Shown here piece after piece: positions 34,116-42,830 of a DNA stretch of 64,000 bases. How positions within the stretch are numbered: position 1 is the stretch's first letter; each line of letters opens with the position of its first letter. The notes under the pieces are model-generated. The model searched no databases. It was not told the origin of the DNA and saw nothing but the letters and a program-made list of their open reading frames with translations. The DNA comes from an uncultured Alsobacter sp. Its GTDB lineage: Bacteria > Pseudomonadota > Alphaproteobacteria > Rhizobiales > Beijerinckiaceae. The translations under genes were made by a program, and so were the position numbers. The DNA lies in assembly GCF_945952055.1 (NCBI RefSeq), contig NZ_CAMFHB010000016.1:52360-116359 (forward strand). The letters are read 5' to 3'.

Positions 34116-34154
34116 GTCACAACAGTTTCATGACGCGCGCGTGACGCTTGTGAC
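34116..34154. promoter_or_regulatory. Inverted repeat upstream of the sugar ABC operon
   Basis: Perfect 7-bp arms GTCACAA (34116-34122) and TTGTGAC (34148-34154) flank a 25-bp centre that contains the palindrome ACGCGCGCGT (34133-34142). The spacer also holds GTGACGC. This lies about 90-130 bp before the ATPase start, in the 159-bp gap between the VOC and ATPase genes, a normal place for an operator. No regulator gene is adjacent. Confidence 0.35.
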
Positions 34155-34184
34155 ACGAAAGAGGCCCGGGAACGGGGGCTTTCG

Positions 34185-34598
34185 TCAATAGGTCGGCCAC
34201 AAACCGGGGGTGGCGATCTCCAGCGCGTGCCCGTCCGGATCGCGGAAATACAGGCTGGTCGACCCGCCCGGCCACCGCACGCGACCCTCCACGGCAATGT
34301 TGTGGACAGCGAGATGCCGCTCCCAGGTGGGCAGGTCCTCCTCCGCCGCCGCGAACGCCATGTGCACGGGCCCGCTGCCGTCGTGCGGCGGAATCGTGCC
34401 ACCCGGCAGCACGGCCGTCTGGGTCGAGCCGCCCCGCCTGAACAGCAGCAGCACACTGCGCCCGGCCACGTCCATGGCGCACAGGCGCTGGTCGGCGAAC
34501 ATCGCCTTCAGGCCCATCACGTCTTCGTAGAAGGCCCGCGCGCGGTCGAGATCGTCGACATAGAGCGCGGTCTCGAGAATGGAGTGGAGCGCGGGCAT
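34185..34598 (-). CDS. VOC (glyoxalase/dioxygenase) family protein
   Basis: The 137-residue single-module pair of beta-alpha-beta-beta-beta units starts LETALYVDDLDRARAFYEDVMGL and ends SLYFRDPDGHALEIATPGLW. Candidate metal ligands are His in GPVHMAF and Glu in HALEIA. The superfamily includes glyoxalase I, fosfomycin-resistance enzymes and ring-cleavage dioxygenases; this small form cannot be assigned more closely. It is flanked by a repeat and by the ABC operon, neither of which hints at a function. Confidence 0.85.
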   Translation of the reverse strand: MPALHSILETALYVDDLDRARAFYEDVMGLKAMFADQRLCAMDVAGRSVLLLFRRGGSTQTAVLPGGTIPPHDGSGPVHMAFAAAEEDLPTWERHLAVHNIAVEGRVRWPGGSTSLYFRDPDGHALEIATPGLWPTY

Positions 34599-34611
34599 GG
34601 CTCACCTCGGT

Positions 34612-34755
34612 TGTGCGTCCTTCGACACGGCCGCTGCGAGGCCTGCTCAGGACGAGGACCTTTGTAAGATTTTCAAAATGCTACAATATCCCTCATCCTG
34701 AGCAGCGGCCGGAGGCCGCGTGTCGAAGCCTCATGCTGAGCTTGTCGAAGCACGC
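34612..34755. repeat. Palindromic repeat family B, copy 4, arms in inverted order
   Basis: Here the TGCGTCCTTCGACACG arm comes first and CCTCATCCTGAGCAGC comes second, the reverse of copies 1-3, around an AT-richer centre. The right end adds a further GCTGAGCTTGTCGAAGCACG word, a degenerate extra arm. Confidence 0.75.
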
Positions 34756-34766
34756 TGAATGCCTCG

Positions 34767-35210
34767 TCAGCCCGCGCCCGCCAGGTCCGCCAGCGTGGTG
34801 CTCTCCAGCGGTCGGAAGAACTCACGGTGGGCGCGGAACATCAGGTTCGAGATCCTGGCTTCCGCCGGCGTGACCGACAGGAAATTCACCGGACAGTCCT
34901 CCGGTTCGAAGGCGCGGGCGATCTCGCCCACGGAGAGCAGCGCCGGCTCCCGGGGCAGGCGCAGGCCGCCCTGCGGGCCGCGCACGGCGTCGATGAGCCC
35001 CGCCTGCACCAGGATGTTGGCGGTCTTCTGGACGTTGAGTGGCGTGATGCCGGTCCGCTCCGACAGGAGCGCGGCTTTGGTCAGGCGCGGGTGCGCCACC
35101 GCCAACGCGGTCATGATGCGGATCGCGTCGACGGTGCGTTGGTTGAGCCACATCCCGTCTTCATAGCGAGACCGGCGGGCTTGAGCAAAGCGGGGTCGGG
35201 ACGCGCTCAT
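34767..35210 (-). CDS. Rrf2-family transcriptional regulator lacking the Fe-S cysteine cluster
   Basis: The 147-residue frame starts at an ATG overlapping the upstream oxidase stop (ATGA). A second start at 35153 (MWLNQRTVDAIRIM) fits the usual Rrf2 N-terminus better and gives 128 residues. The winged helix (RLTKAALLSERTGITPLNVQKTANILVQAGLIDAVRGPQGGLRLPREP) is clear. RirA and IscR carry three closely spaced Cys for a cluster; here only one Cys (EDCPVNF) is present, so a cluster bound in the same way is unlikely. It ends an operon for iron uptake and may sense something other than a cluster, for example nitric oxide, redox state or the oxidase product. Confidence 0.85.
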   Translation of the reverse strand: MSASRPRFAQARRSRYEDGMWLNQRTVDAIRIMTALAVAHPRLTKAALLSERTGITPLNVQKTANILVQAGLIDAVRGPQGGLRLPREPALLSVGEIARAFEPEDCPVNFLSVTPAEARISNLMFRAHREFFRPLESTTLADLAGAG

Positions 35211-36310
35211 GGCCGAGGGGTCTCCAGGAGGTCCGGGCGAATGTCGGCGAGCGTCCTGCAGCCGGTGAGCGCCATGGCCACGGCGAACTCCTCGACGAGG
35301 ACCTTCAGCGCCCAGGCCGCGCCGAGCGGCCCGGCCGCGGCGAAGGCCGTCGCCCAGGCCCGCCCCACCAGGACGGCCGTGGCCCCGAGCGCGAGGGCCT
35401 TGAGCACGTCCGTTCCACGCAGGATCCCGCCGTCCATCAGCACGGGCACCCGCCCCGCGACGGCCTCGGCCACCCGGGGCAGCGCACGGATCGACGGGAT
35501 GGCGGTGTCGAGGGTTCGCCCGCCGTGATTCGAGACGACCACCCCAGCCGCGCCCGACTGGATCGCCGTCTCCGCGTCGCCTGGGGCCAGGATGCCCTTC
35601 ACCAGCACGGGCAGCCGTGTCATCGCACAGACGCTGCGGACGTCCTCCCAGGTGGGTGCCTCACGCAGGATGTCGCCCAGCGGGTCCTCCACGCGATCGG
35701 CCTGGCCGGCCACCAGGGCCCGTCCGCCGGGAAGGTTCGCCGCGGTCACGGTCGGGGGGAGCCGGAAGCCGGCCCGCCGCTCGGCGTCACGAACGCCGGA
35801 GATCGGCGCGTCGGCCGTGATCACGATGGCCCGGTAGCCGGCCGCTTCCGCTCGTTGCACCAGGGCGCGGGTCAGTCCTCGGTCCGCTTGCACGTAGAGC
35901 TGGAACCACTTCGGCCCGGGGGCCGCGGCGGCGACCTCCTCCAGCGGCGTCGAGGACAGGGTCGACAGCACCATCGGCGTGTCGGTGGCGTCCGCCGCCT
36001 GCGCCGCGCCCGCCTCGCCGGCCTCGTGCAGCACAGTGAGGAAGCCCACCGGCGCCATCAGGACCGGGTGGGGCAGGTGCGAGCCGAACAGCGTGCAGGC
36101 CGTGCTCCCCCCGGCGAGGGAGCGCAGGACGCGGGGCACGAGCTCGAGCCCGTCGAGGCTTTGACGGTTGCGGTCCCGCGTGATCCCGTCGCCCGCGCCA
36201 CCCATGAGGTAGGCGAAGGCGCCAGGGTCCAAGCGATCGTGCGCCAGGGCCTCGAAGTCGGCGAGCGAGCCGATGCCGGCGGGGATCCGGTCGAGCTTGG
36301 GCTGGATCAT
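35207..36310 (-). CDS. FMN-dependent alpha-hydroxy-acid oxidase/dehydrogenase
   Basis: The 367-residue product is a TIM barrel of the lactate/glycolate/mandelate oxidase family: SLADFEALAHDRLDPGAFAYLMGGAGDG, LMAPVGFLT, the YVQADR segment and the catalytic SNHGGRTLD with active-site His, followed by LMDGGILRGTDVLKALALGA. Such enzymes oxidise L-2-hydroxy acids with release of hydrogen peroxide or electron transfer to quinone. It is translationally coupled to TonB upstream (4-bp overlap) and to the Rrf2 gene downstream. Why an FMN oxidase sits in an iron-uptake operon is not obvious; lactate-type hydroxyacids in siderophores could be the link. Confidence 0.88.
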   Translation of the reverse strand: MIQPKLDRIPAGIGSLADFEALAHDRLDPGAFAYLMGGAGDGITRDRNRQSLDGLELVPRVLRSLAGGSTACTLFGSHLPHPVLMAPVGFLTVLHEAGEAGAAQAADATDTPMVLSTLSSTPLEEVAAAAPGPKWFQLYVQADRGLTRALVQRAEAAGYRAIVITADAPISGVRDAERRAGFRLPPTVTAANLPGGRALVAGQADRVEDPLGDILREAPTWEDVRSVCAMTRLPVLVKGILAPGDAETAIQSGAAGVVVSNHGGRTLDTAIPSIRALPRVAEAVAGRVPVLMDGGILRGTDVLKALALGATAVLVGRAWATAFAAAGPLGAAWALKVLVEEFAVAMALTGCRTLADIRPDLLETPRP

Positions 36311-37101
36311 TTCAGCTTGTACCGGATGGGAACGACGAGGCGGCCCTGGTCGGGCGTGGCCAGCACGGGCAGGGGCGGCAATGGCTGCGCGCGGGCCAGC
36401 ATGTCGAGGGCCTCCCGGTCGAGGGCCGGGTTCCCCGAGGGGCGCAGGATCGCGGCCGTCGCGATCCGGCCCGCCCGGTCCACGGTGAAGGTGAGGCGGA
36501 CCTCGCCCTCGGCGCCGCGCGAGCGGGCCTCGGCGGGGTAGCGCTTGTGGCGGCCGAGATGGGCGAGGACGCTGCGCTGCCAGCTGTCGACAGCCTGGCT
36601 CGCCTTGTCCGTGCTGCCTTCGGCCGCTGCCGCGATGACGTCCGACGGGGCGGCCGGCGCCGGCGCCGCGGCGGTGGAGGGCGCGGCCGGCACGGAGGCC
36701 TCCTCGGGCTGGGCCTCCTGGGCCTCCGTCGTCAGCTTGCGCTGGTCGTCCTCCTGCGTCTTGCGCGTCTCCTGCTGCGCCACGCGCAGGTCCGGCGGGG
36801 GCGTCACGGGCGCGGCGTCCGCGACGGGCAGGTCCCGTTCCGCCTTGTTGGAGAGCATCTCGTCCACCTCGTTGACCGGCGTCGCGGCCGGGGCGGGCGC
36901 CGCATCCTGGGCCGCGACGTCGCCTTCGTCCGGCGCCGTCGGCAGGTCCGCGAGCTCGACCGACATCATCGCGCCGAGGTCCTCCATCGAGACGTCGGTG
37001 GCGGCCGGCCGGGCCAGCAGCGGCACAAGCAGCGCGGCGTGGAGGCCCACCGCGCCGAGGCCGGCGGCTGCCCAGCGCAGCCTGTCGGTCCGCGTCGTCA
37101 T
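36307..37101 (-). CDS. tonB: TonB energy-transducing protein
   Basis: The 264-residue product has one N-terminal membrane anchor (AAAGLGAVGLHAALLVPLL), a long Pro/Ala/Asp/Glu-rich periplasmic linker and the conserved C-terminal TonB domain with RYPAEARSRGAEGEVRLTFTVD and LDREALDMLARAQPLPPLP. It transmits proton-motive energy from ExbBD to the outer-membrane receptor. Both ends overlap neighbours by four bases (ExbD and the FMN oxidase), so it is tightly coupled in the operon. Confidence 0.92.
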   Translation of the reverse strand: MTTRTDRLRWAAAGLGAVGLHAALLVPLLARPAATDVSMEDLGAMMSVELADLPTAPDEGDVAAQDAAPAPAATPVNEVDEMLSNKAERDLPVADAAPVTPPPDLRVAQQETRKTQEDDQRKLTTEAQEAQPEEASVPAAPSTAAAPAPAAPSDVIAAAAEGSTDKASQAVDSWQRSVLAHLGRHKRYPAEARSRGAEGEVRLTFTVDRAGRIATAAILRPSGNPALDREALDMLARAQPLPPLPVLATPDQGRLVVPIRYKLK

Positions 37102-37547
37102 GGGGTCCGCGCTCCGGCGGGCGTGCTGCCCCCCTCGAGCCCGACGAGCGCCACCTTCAGGTACCCGGCGCCGCGCAGGAGATTGAGGATGCGCGTCACG
37201 TCCTCGTAGCTCACGCTGCGGTCGGCGCGCAGGAAGATGCGCTGGTCGAGGTCGGCCCGGGTCTGCATGTCGATCGCAGCGGTGAAGCGGGAGGCATCGA
37301 CCGCGTCTTCGCCGACGAGGACGGTGCGGTCGGCCTTCAGCGTCACCACGACGGGCTTGCTGGGCCGGGGTTCCGGCCTGGCATTGGAGACCGGCAGGTC
37401 GATCGCGGTGTCGACCGTCGAGAGCGGTGCCGCCACCATGAAGATGATGAGGAGCACGAGGATCACGTCGATGAAGGGCGTGACGTTGATCTCGCCGACC
37501 TCGTCGAAGCCGTCGTCGTCGCCGCGGTCGCGCAGGGTCATCGCCAT
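37098..37547 (-). CDS. exbD: ExbD/TolR biopolymer-transport protein
   Basis: From ATG 37547 the product has 149 residues: a short cytoplasmic start, one membrane helix with the signature EINVTPFIDVILVLLIIFMVAAP (the Asp that carries protons is in PFIDV), and a periplasmic domain ending in RILNLLRGAGYLKVALVGLE. With ExbB it forms the proton channel powering TonB. It lies four bases after the exbB stop and overlaps tonB by four bases. Confidence 0.93.
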   Translation of the reverse strand: MAMTLRDRGDDDGFDEVGEINVTPFIDVILVLLIIFMVAAPLSTVDTAIDLPVSNARPEPRPSKPVVVTLKADRTVLVGEDAVDASRFTAAIDMQTRADLDQRIFLRADRSVSYEDVTRILNLLRGAGYLKVALVGLEGGSTPAGARTP

Positions 37548-37551
37548 GGCG

Positions 37552-38343
37552 TCACTCCGCCGCCAGCGCCACCGGCCCCGTGCGCACGGAGCGCTCGAGA
37601 TCCCGCGAGACGATCCGTTCGACGGTGGCCGCCGCATCGCCCAGCAGGGCCCGGTAGGCGGCGATCGAGCGGCCGAAATGGTTGTAGGCGACGACGGCGG
37701 GGATCGCCGCCACGAGGCCGATCGCCGTGGCCAGCAGAGCCTCCGCGATGCCGGGCGCCACCACCGCCAGGCTGGTCGTCTGCGTCTTCGCGATGCCGAC
37801 GAAGCTGTTCATGATGCCCCACACGGTGCCGAGCAGGCCGACGAACGGCCCGATCGAGCCGATGGTGGCGAGCGGAGCGATGCCGCGCCCCAGCCGGCGC
37901 GCCAGCGCCGCTTCGCCGCGCCGCAGGCGCGAGGCCACCCGCTCCTGCGTCGCGCCGCGGTCCGCACCTGGGGGCGAGAGCCGCAGTTCCTCGACCGCCC
38001 CGTCGACGAGGCTTCCCACCGCGCTGCCCGGTCGGCGCGCCTGCGCTGCACCGGCCAGCGAACGCTGCGCCGACAGGTTGGCCAGATCGGCCGCCAGCCG
38101 TCGCCGTGCCCGGCCGATCTCGACCGACTTGGCGAGCACGATCGTCCAGGTCAGCACGGAGGCGGCGGCGAGCCCGACCATGATCGCCTTCACCACGATG
38201 TCGGCGCCCATGAACATCGACCAGGGCGACAGGTCGGTCCCACCCGGCGCGGCGGTGGCCGCCAACGCCGGGGAGAGGGGTGCGGACGCAAAGGCCAGGA
38301 GGCCGAGCGCAACGGCGCGAAGCCGGCATGGAGAATGGGGCAT
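37552..38343 (-). CDS. exbB: ExbB/MotA/TolQ-type proton channel protein
   Basis: The product (263 residues from ATG 38343) starts with a signal-like segment, then three membrane helices separated by a large cytoplasmic loop. Family marks are GRGIAPLATIGSIGPFVGLLGTVWGIMNSF, then PGIAEALLATAIGLVAAIPAVVAYN. A 50-residue N-terminal extension with a cleavable-type signal (ALAATAAPGG) precedes the core, as is common in alphaproteobacterial ExbB. It sits eight bases after the dioxygenase gene and before exbD. Confidence 0.93.
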   Translation of the reverse strand: MPHSPCRLRAVALGLLAFASAPLSPALAATAAPGGTDLSPWSMFMGADIVVKAIMVGLAAASVLTWTIVLAKSVEIGRARRRLAADLANLSAQRSLAGAAQARRPGSAVGSLVDGAVEELRLSPPGADRGATQERVASRLRRGEAALARRLGRGIAPLATIGSIGPFVGLLGTVWGIMNSFVGIAKTQTTSLAVVAPGIAEALLATAIGLVAAIPAVVAYNHFGRSIAAYRALLGDAAATVERIVSRDLERSVRTGPVALAAE

Positions 38344-38351
38344 GGCGGTTC

Positions 38352-39035
38352 TCACACCTCCGCCCAGCGGCGGATCAGGTTGTGGTACAGGCCGGCCAGG
38401 CGCACGGCGGCCGGGAACAGGGGGCCATGCTCGGCCTGCAGCTCCTGGATCGTCTGGTCGAGGTCGAAGAGCATGGTGCGCGCGCCCTCGTCCCGCACGA
38501 GGCTCTGCAGCCAGAAGAACGACGAGACCCGTTCTCCCCGGGTGACCGGCCGGACCTGGTGCAGGCTGGTCGAGGGGTAGAGCACCATGTGGCCGGCTGG
38601 CAGCTTCACCTCCTGGGCGCCGTAGGCCGTTTCGATCACGAGTTCGCCTCCGTCGTAGTCGTCGGGATCGGTGAGGAAGAGCGTCATGGACAGGTCGGTG
38701 CGCAGCCGCTCGCCGGTGCGAGGGACAACGCGCAGGGCATTGTCCACGTGGACGCCGAAGGTCTGGCCCGGCCCGTAGCGGTTGAACATCGGCGGCAGGA
38801 TCGTCTTGGGCAGCGCCGCCGAGATGAACAGCGCATTGCGGCCGAGCGCGCCCAGGATGAGCTCGCCGAGCTCGGCTGATTCCGGCGCCTCGGCCGGGAT
38901 CTGGAGGTTGTTCTTGACGGCGCTCGACTGGGCGCCCGCCGTCGCGCGCCCGTCCTGCCATGGCGCGCGCGCCATGACCGTGCGGCACCGGGCGACTGCG
39001 GCGGCGTCGAGGACGTCGGGGATGCAGATGAGCAT
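38352..39035 (-). CDS. Fe(II)/2-oxoglutarate dioxygenase, PiuC/PKHD-type hydroxylase
   Basis: The 227-residue product has the double-stranded beta-helix of prolyl-4-hydroxylase-like enzymes: iron ligands in FGVHVDNA (HxD) and TSLHQVRPV (distal His), with the 2-oxoglutarate Arg in [10 protein letters not shown]. PiuC-type genes commonly accompany TonB-dependent siderophore receptors in alphaproteobacteria and gammaproteobacteria; their substrate is not settled. It starts 56 bp after the receptor stop, in the same transcription unit. Confidence 0.9.
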   Translation of the reverse strand: MLICIPDVLDAAAVARCRTVMARAPWQDGRATAGAQSSAVKNNLQIPAEAPESAELGELILGALGRNALFISAALPKTILPPMFNRYGPGQTFGVHVDNALRVVPRTGERLRTDLSMTLFLTDPDDYDGGELVIETAYGAQEVKLPAGHMVLYPSTSLHQVRPVTRGERVSSFFWLQSLVRDEGARTMLFDLDQTIQELQAEHGPLFPAAVRLAGLYHNLIRRWAEV

Positions 39036-39091
39036 GTGCTGGTCCCGTGTGGGCGGCGGGCGGAGACGAGGGCTCCGCCCGCGCGCGGCCG

Positions 39092-41503
39092 TCAGAACTT
39101 GGCCTGGAGGGAGAGGAGGCCGACGCGGCCCGGCGCGATGTACACGTAGGGGGTGCCCGACCTGTAGAACGCGTCGTAGAGCGTCTCGTTGAACACGTTC
39201 AGCACCTGCACCTTCGCGGTGAAGCTCTTGTTGAACGCGTATTCCGCCATCACGTCGAAACGGGTTCCGCCGGGCAGCTTGTTGTAGCCCGTGGGCGTCG
39301 CCACGCTGACGCCGCCGACGTTGACGGTGCCTGCCCCGTAGGAGACCGCGGCCAGCGAGCCGCCCAGGATCTCGCCCGTCCAGGTGACCTGGGCGCCGAC
39401 GGTGAAATCGTCGGTGACCTTGTACTTGGTGAGGAGGTTGGCGGAGCGGTGGGCGATGTTGGCGAGCGGGCGACCGAGCGAGGAGGCGAGAGCGCTCGCC
39501 GTGACCTCCGACTGCATCACGACGGCACCGCCGAAGACGCTCCACCGGTCGGTGATGTTGCCGGCGAAGCCGACCTCGACGCCGCGGATCTCGTAGGCGG
39601 CGGTGTCCTGCAGGACCGTGCCCACGGTTTCGCGGGCATTGTCCTTGGTGGTGCGGAAGGCTGCCACGTTCAGGGTGAGATGCCGGTCGAGCACCTCCCA
39701 CTTGGCGCCGGCCTCCATGGCCGTGTTGCGCTCGGGGCTGAACACCGCGTTGGCGGCGACGAGGCCGCCATAGGCGTCGCCGTTGCCGTCGAGCTCGGAC
39801 CCGACCGGGTTGCTCGACGTCGCGTAGGCGACGTAGAGGCTCGCTTGCGGCACGGGCTTGTAGGTGAGCCCCGCGCTCCAGTTCGGCATGAGGTCGTCAC
39901 GCGACACCGAGGCGGCGCCGAACGGCGTGCGCGTGATGGAGTAGTTGTCGATCCGCGTGCCGACGTTGAGGATCAGCCTGTCCTGCCAGCTGATCGTGTC
40001 GAGCGCGAAGAGGCTCAGCGTGTCGACCTTCGTCTTGGCCGGCTGGTTGTTGCGGACCGGCGCCCCGACGGTCGCGATGGAGGCGGTGGTCGGCGCCCAC
40101 AGATTGGTCGTGATGCCCGTCGTGCAGGTGGGATTGCATTCGACCGTCAGGCCGGAATAGCCGTCCTGCGAGACGTCCTCCCGCTGCGCCTCCACCCCGA
40201 AGACGGCGGTGTGGCTCAGGGGGCCCGTGTCGAAGCGCCAGGTGGCGTCCGTCTGGTTGGCCACCGTGCGGTTCACCTGGTAGCGGCTGGCCGGGGTTGC
40301 GGCCACCGTCCACAGCGCCGGATTGGGGTTGCTGAGGTTGGGCGTGCCCGGCTTGGAGGCGACGTAGTCGGTGACCGTGTAGCCGTAGCGAAGCTTGTTG
40401 GTGACGGTGAGGAAGGGCGAGATCTCCCACTGGCTCGTCTGCGTGACGAGGTCCTGGGAGTTCTTCTGGAAATCGCGCGCGGTGACCCCGTAGAAATTGC
40501 TCCGCCGCAGTCCGGACTCCGTGAACGGCCGTCGCGTGCGGGGATCGAACGGGATGCCCCAGTCGGGCATCTGGTCCATGGAGACGTGGTAGTAGTCGAG
40601 CGACAGCTTCACGTCCTGCCGTGGCCGCCACAGCGCGGCGAAGGAACCGCCCCACCGGTTGTCGTAGACCTGGTCGCGTCCGGCCACGTCACCGGCCTGC
40701 AGCAGGCCGTTGAAGCGCACCGACAGGTCGGGGTTGATCACCTGGTTCACGTCGGCCGTGAGCCGCTTCGTCGCATCGGTGCCGAAGGTCGTGGTGACCT
40801 CGCGGAAGGAGCGGTCGGGCGCGGCCTGCTTGGTCACGATGTTGACCGCGCCGCCGGCCGTGCCGCGCCCGTACAGCGTTCCGGCGGGTCCCTTCACGAT
40901 CTCGACCTGCTCGGTCATGAAGGTCTCGCGCGTGGTCACGCCGGATTCCCGCACGCCGTTCACGTACATGTCGTTGCGGGCGTCGAAGCCGCGAATGAAC
41001 ACGCGGTCGCCGAAGGCGTTGCCGCCTTCGCCGGTGCCCAGGGTCACGCCGGGGGTGGTGCGCACGAGTTCGCGCAGCGACGTGGCGCCCTTGTCCTCGA
41101 TCACCTCCTTCGGGATCGCGGTGATCGTGCGGGGCGTGTCCAGGAGCGGCTGGGTCAGCTTGGTCGAGGCCGAGCGGTCCACCTTGTAGGGAGCGGCGGG
41201 ATCCGCGTAGGGGTCGGCGCCGGCCGTCGCGCCACCCGTGCCGCCGACCCCGCCCGGGCCGGGCTGCCATGCGTTGGCCTGGGTGGGGGACTGCGCCGCC
41301 GGCGTGGTGCTGCGGGCCGCCGGCCGCGGCTTGCCCGGCTTCTTCTTTCGTTGCACGGCCGGCGCCTCGACCGTGAGGGAGGGGAGGGAGTCCGGCTCGG
41401 GAGCGGCCTGCTGGGCTGCGGCCTCCTGGCCGGCGAAGATCGCACCGAGGCAGACGGCCGCCGAAGCGGTGCGGAAGGAGAGGGGGGACTTGATCGAGGA
41501 CAT
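39092..41503 (-). CDS. TonB-dependent siderophore receptor (CirA/FhuA-type)
   Basis: The 803-residue product has a signal peptide ending near QEAAAQQ, a Pro/Lys-rich linker with repeated KKKPGKPRP, a plug domain (about 100-230) with [34 protein letters not shown] and [17 protein letters not shown], and a 22-stranded barrel ending in the usual aromatic residue (LLSLQAKF). The TonB-box region precedes the plug. Siderophore class cannot be read from the sequence. It heads an operon with piuC, exbBD, tonB, an FMN oxidase and an Rrf2 gene, and an iron-type palindrome lies about 95-115 bp before its start. Confidence 0.93.
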   Translation of the reverse strand: MSSIKSPLSFRTASAAVCLGAIFAGQEAAAQQAAPEPDSLPSLTVEAPAVQRKKKPGKPRPAARSTTPAAQSPTQANAWQPGPGGVGGTGGATAGADPYADPAAPYKVDRSASTKLTQPLLDTPRTITAIPKEVIEDKGATSLRELVRTTPGVTLGTGEGGNAFGDRVFIRGFDARNDMYVNGVRESGVTTRETFMTEQVEIVKGPAGTLYGRGTAGGAVNIVTKQAAPDRSFREVTTTFGTDATKRLTADVNQVINPDLSVRFNGLLQAGDVAGRDQVYDNRWGGSFAALWRPRQDVKLSLDYYHVSMDQMPDWGIPFDPRTRRPFTESGLRRSNFYGVTARDFQKNSQDLVTQTSQWEISPFLTVTNKLRYGYTVTDYVASKPGTPNLSNPNPALWTVAATPASRYQVNRTVANQTDATWRFDTGPLSHTAVFGVEAQREDVSQDGYSGLTVECNPTCTTGITTNLWAPTTASIATVGAPVRNNQPAKTKVDTLSLFALDTISWQDRLILNVGTRIDNYSITRTPFGAASVSRDDLMPNWSAGLTYKPVPQASLYVAYATSSNPVGSELDGNGDAYGGLVAANAVFSPERNTAMEAGAKWEVLDRHLTLNVAAFRTTKDNARETVGTVLQDTAAYEIRGVEVGFAGNITDRWSVFGGAVVMQSEVTASALASSLGRPLANIAHRSANLLTKYKVTDDFTVGAQVTWTGEILGGSLAAVSYGAGTVNVGGVSVATPTGYNKLPGGTRFDVMAEYAFNKSFTAKVQVLNVFNETLYDAFYRSGTPYVYIAPGRVGLLSLQAKF

Positions 41504-41595
41504 GGATTCCCGTTGCCCGTCCCGGGGAAGGACGGACGTGCTCCTGGATGAGAACGATGAAGGGCCGCAACCGGTGCGACCGGTCCTCTACATCA

Positions 41596-41618
41596 TTGTT
41601 GATCTATTGCGTCAACAA
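41596..41618 (-). promoter_or_regulatory. Putative RirA (IRO) box upstream of the siderophore receptor
   Basis: A perfect dyad TTGTTGA-N9-TCAACAA contains the TGA-N9-TCA core of the rhizobial iron-responsive-operator (IRO) box bound by RirA. The 7-bp arms are exact. It sits 93 to 115 bp before the receptor ATG, on the AT-rich part of the promoter, and no other candidate promoter-scale palindrome is nearer. RirA binding is inferred from the match. Confidence 0.6.
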
Positions 41619-41706
41619 CAAACATGCAGATTAGAAGAGATGTAAAGTGCTGAAAGGATTGGGGTTTCGGCGGCGTCGCGGCCCGGCGTCCAGCGCACGC
41701 GTTTGA

Positions 41707-41729
41707 ACAGAGGCGAAATTCGCCCCTGT
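41707..41729 (-). terminator. Hairpin after the first SGNH gene
   Basis: Stem ACAG-A-GGCGA with a 3-nt loop and TCGCC-C-CTGT returns; one A/C mismatch. It lies 34 bp after the SGNH stop on the minus strand and is followed by TTCAAAC, so it is a weak terminator candidate that separates the SGNH gene from the iron operon. Confidence 0.4.
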
Positions 41730-41763
41730 GCGGCAGCCCTCGAGAGTGGACGTTTCGGACCTG

Positions 41764-42570
41764 CTAGCGGGTCGCCGCCATGGCGGGACCCTGCCGCGCC
41801 ATCGAGGAAATGTGCAGGGCGAGGCCCTTGCCGAGGCAATCGTAACCCGTGTCGTTCATGTGGAACTGGTCGGGCGAGAGACCGGCAAGGAGGTCGTCCG
41901 GGCTTCGCTCCGCCCATCCCTTCATCATCGCGTAGCGCGAGAAGACCGGGATGTTGTCCTCGGCGGCCACGCGGCCGATGGTGGTGACCAGGGCTTCGTA
42001 GGCCTCGGGGTTCTTGATCCCCGGGAAGTACTGCGGGTCGACCAGCACCAGGTCGGAACGGCTGGCACGGATGGCCTGGATGCCTTGATCGAGATTCGCC
42101 CTGAACGCGTCGGCCGTTTCGCCGCGCAGGGCGTCATTGGTCCCGAGTTGCCACACCACGAGGTCGTACCGGCGTTCCTGGAGGGCGGCCTCGAGCCGCT
42201 GCAGGGTCCTCGGTGCCGTTTCGCCGCCGATGCCGGCATTGACGACGGTGATCTCCGCCCTCGGCCAGCGCGCCGCGAGCGTCGCCTCGAGGCGGCGGGG
42301 ATAGGCGGCATCCGGGCCGCTCGCACCGACGCCCTCCGTCGAGGACGATCCGATGGCCAGGACGGTGAGGGAGCGGCGGCGCAGCAGGGCTTCGGCGACC
42401 GCGGGAAGCTGCCGACCCTGCTTGAGGACGCGCAGCGAGTCGCAGGCGAAGGTCTTCTCGACGGCTTGGGCTGGGCTTTGGAGCACGAACAGGGCGAGAA
42501 AGCCGGCGACAACCGCCAGACACGACCGAATCCCCGGGGCAAGACCCCGTGAGGAGGTGGTACCCTGCAT
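41764..42570 (-). CDS. Secreted SGNH/GDSL-family hydrolase
   Basis: From ATG 42570 the product has 268 residues with a signal or anchor segment (CLAVVAGFLALFVLQSPAQA). The SGNH blocks are present: the nucleophile Ser in AIGSSSTEGVG, Gly in VVNAGIGGETAP, Asn in WQLGTNDAL and the Asp-His pair in SPDQFHMND. This predicts an esterase in the periplasm acting on acyl groups of lipids or glycans. It diverges from the OpgC gene across a 260-bp spacer; the pairing suggests that an acyl substituent added by OpgC may be removed or processed by this protein. Confidence 0.87.
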   Translation of the reverse strand: MQGTTSSRGLAPGIRSCLAVVAGFLALFVLQSPAQAVEKTFACDSLRVLKQGRQLPAVAEALLRRRSLTVLAIGSSSTEGVGASGPDAAYPRRLEATLAARWPRAEITVVNAGIGGETAPRTLQRLEAALQERRYDLVVWQLGTNDALRGETADAFRANLDQGIQAIRASRSDLVLVDPQYFPGIKNPEAYEALVTTIGRVAAEDNIPVFSRYAMMKGWAERSPDDLLAGLSPDQFHMNDTGYDCLGKGLALHISSMARQGPAMAATR

Positions 42571-42830
42571 TCTGCAATCCCCCGACCGACCCCGTAGCGT
42601 CGACCACTGCGTCTGAACGTAGCATGAATGATCGCGCAACGGTGATCGAAAAAGCGGGTTGGGGCATTGAACTGAGACCCCGTTTGGAGGATTTGTTAAC
42701 CCTGTGCAGTGCAACATCCGGGCGTGTCCGGGATGAGAAGACCCGGCACGACCCCGATCGACAGCACCGGTTCCGCGGCGGCGAGCAGGAAGAGCTCCCC
42801 CGGAGGCGGTCGTTTTAATGGAGCTCCGGC

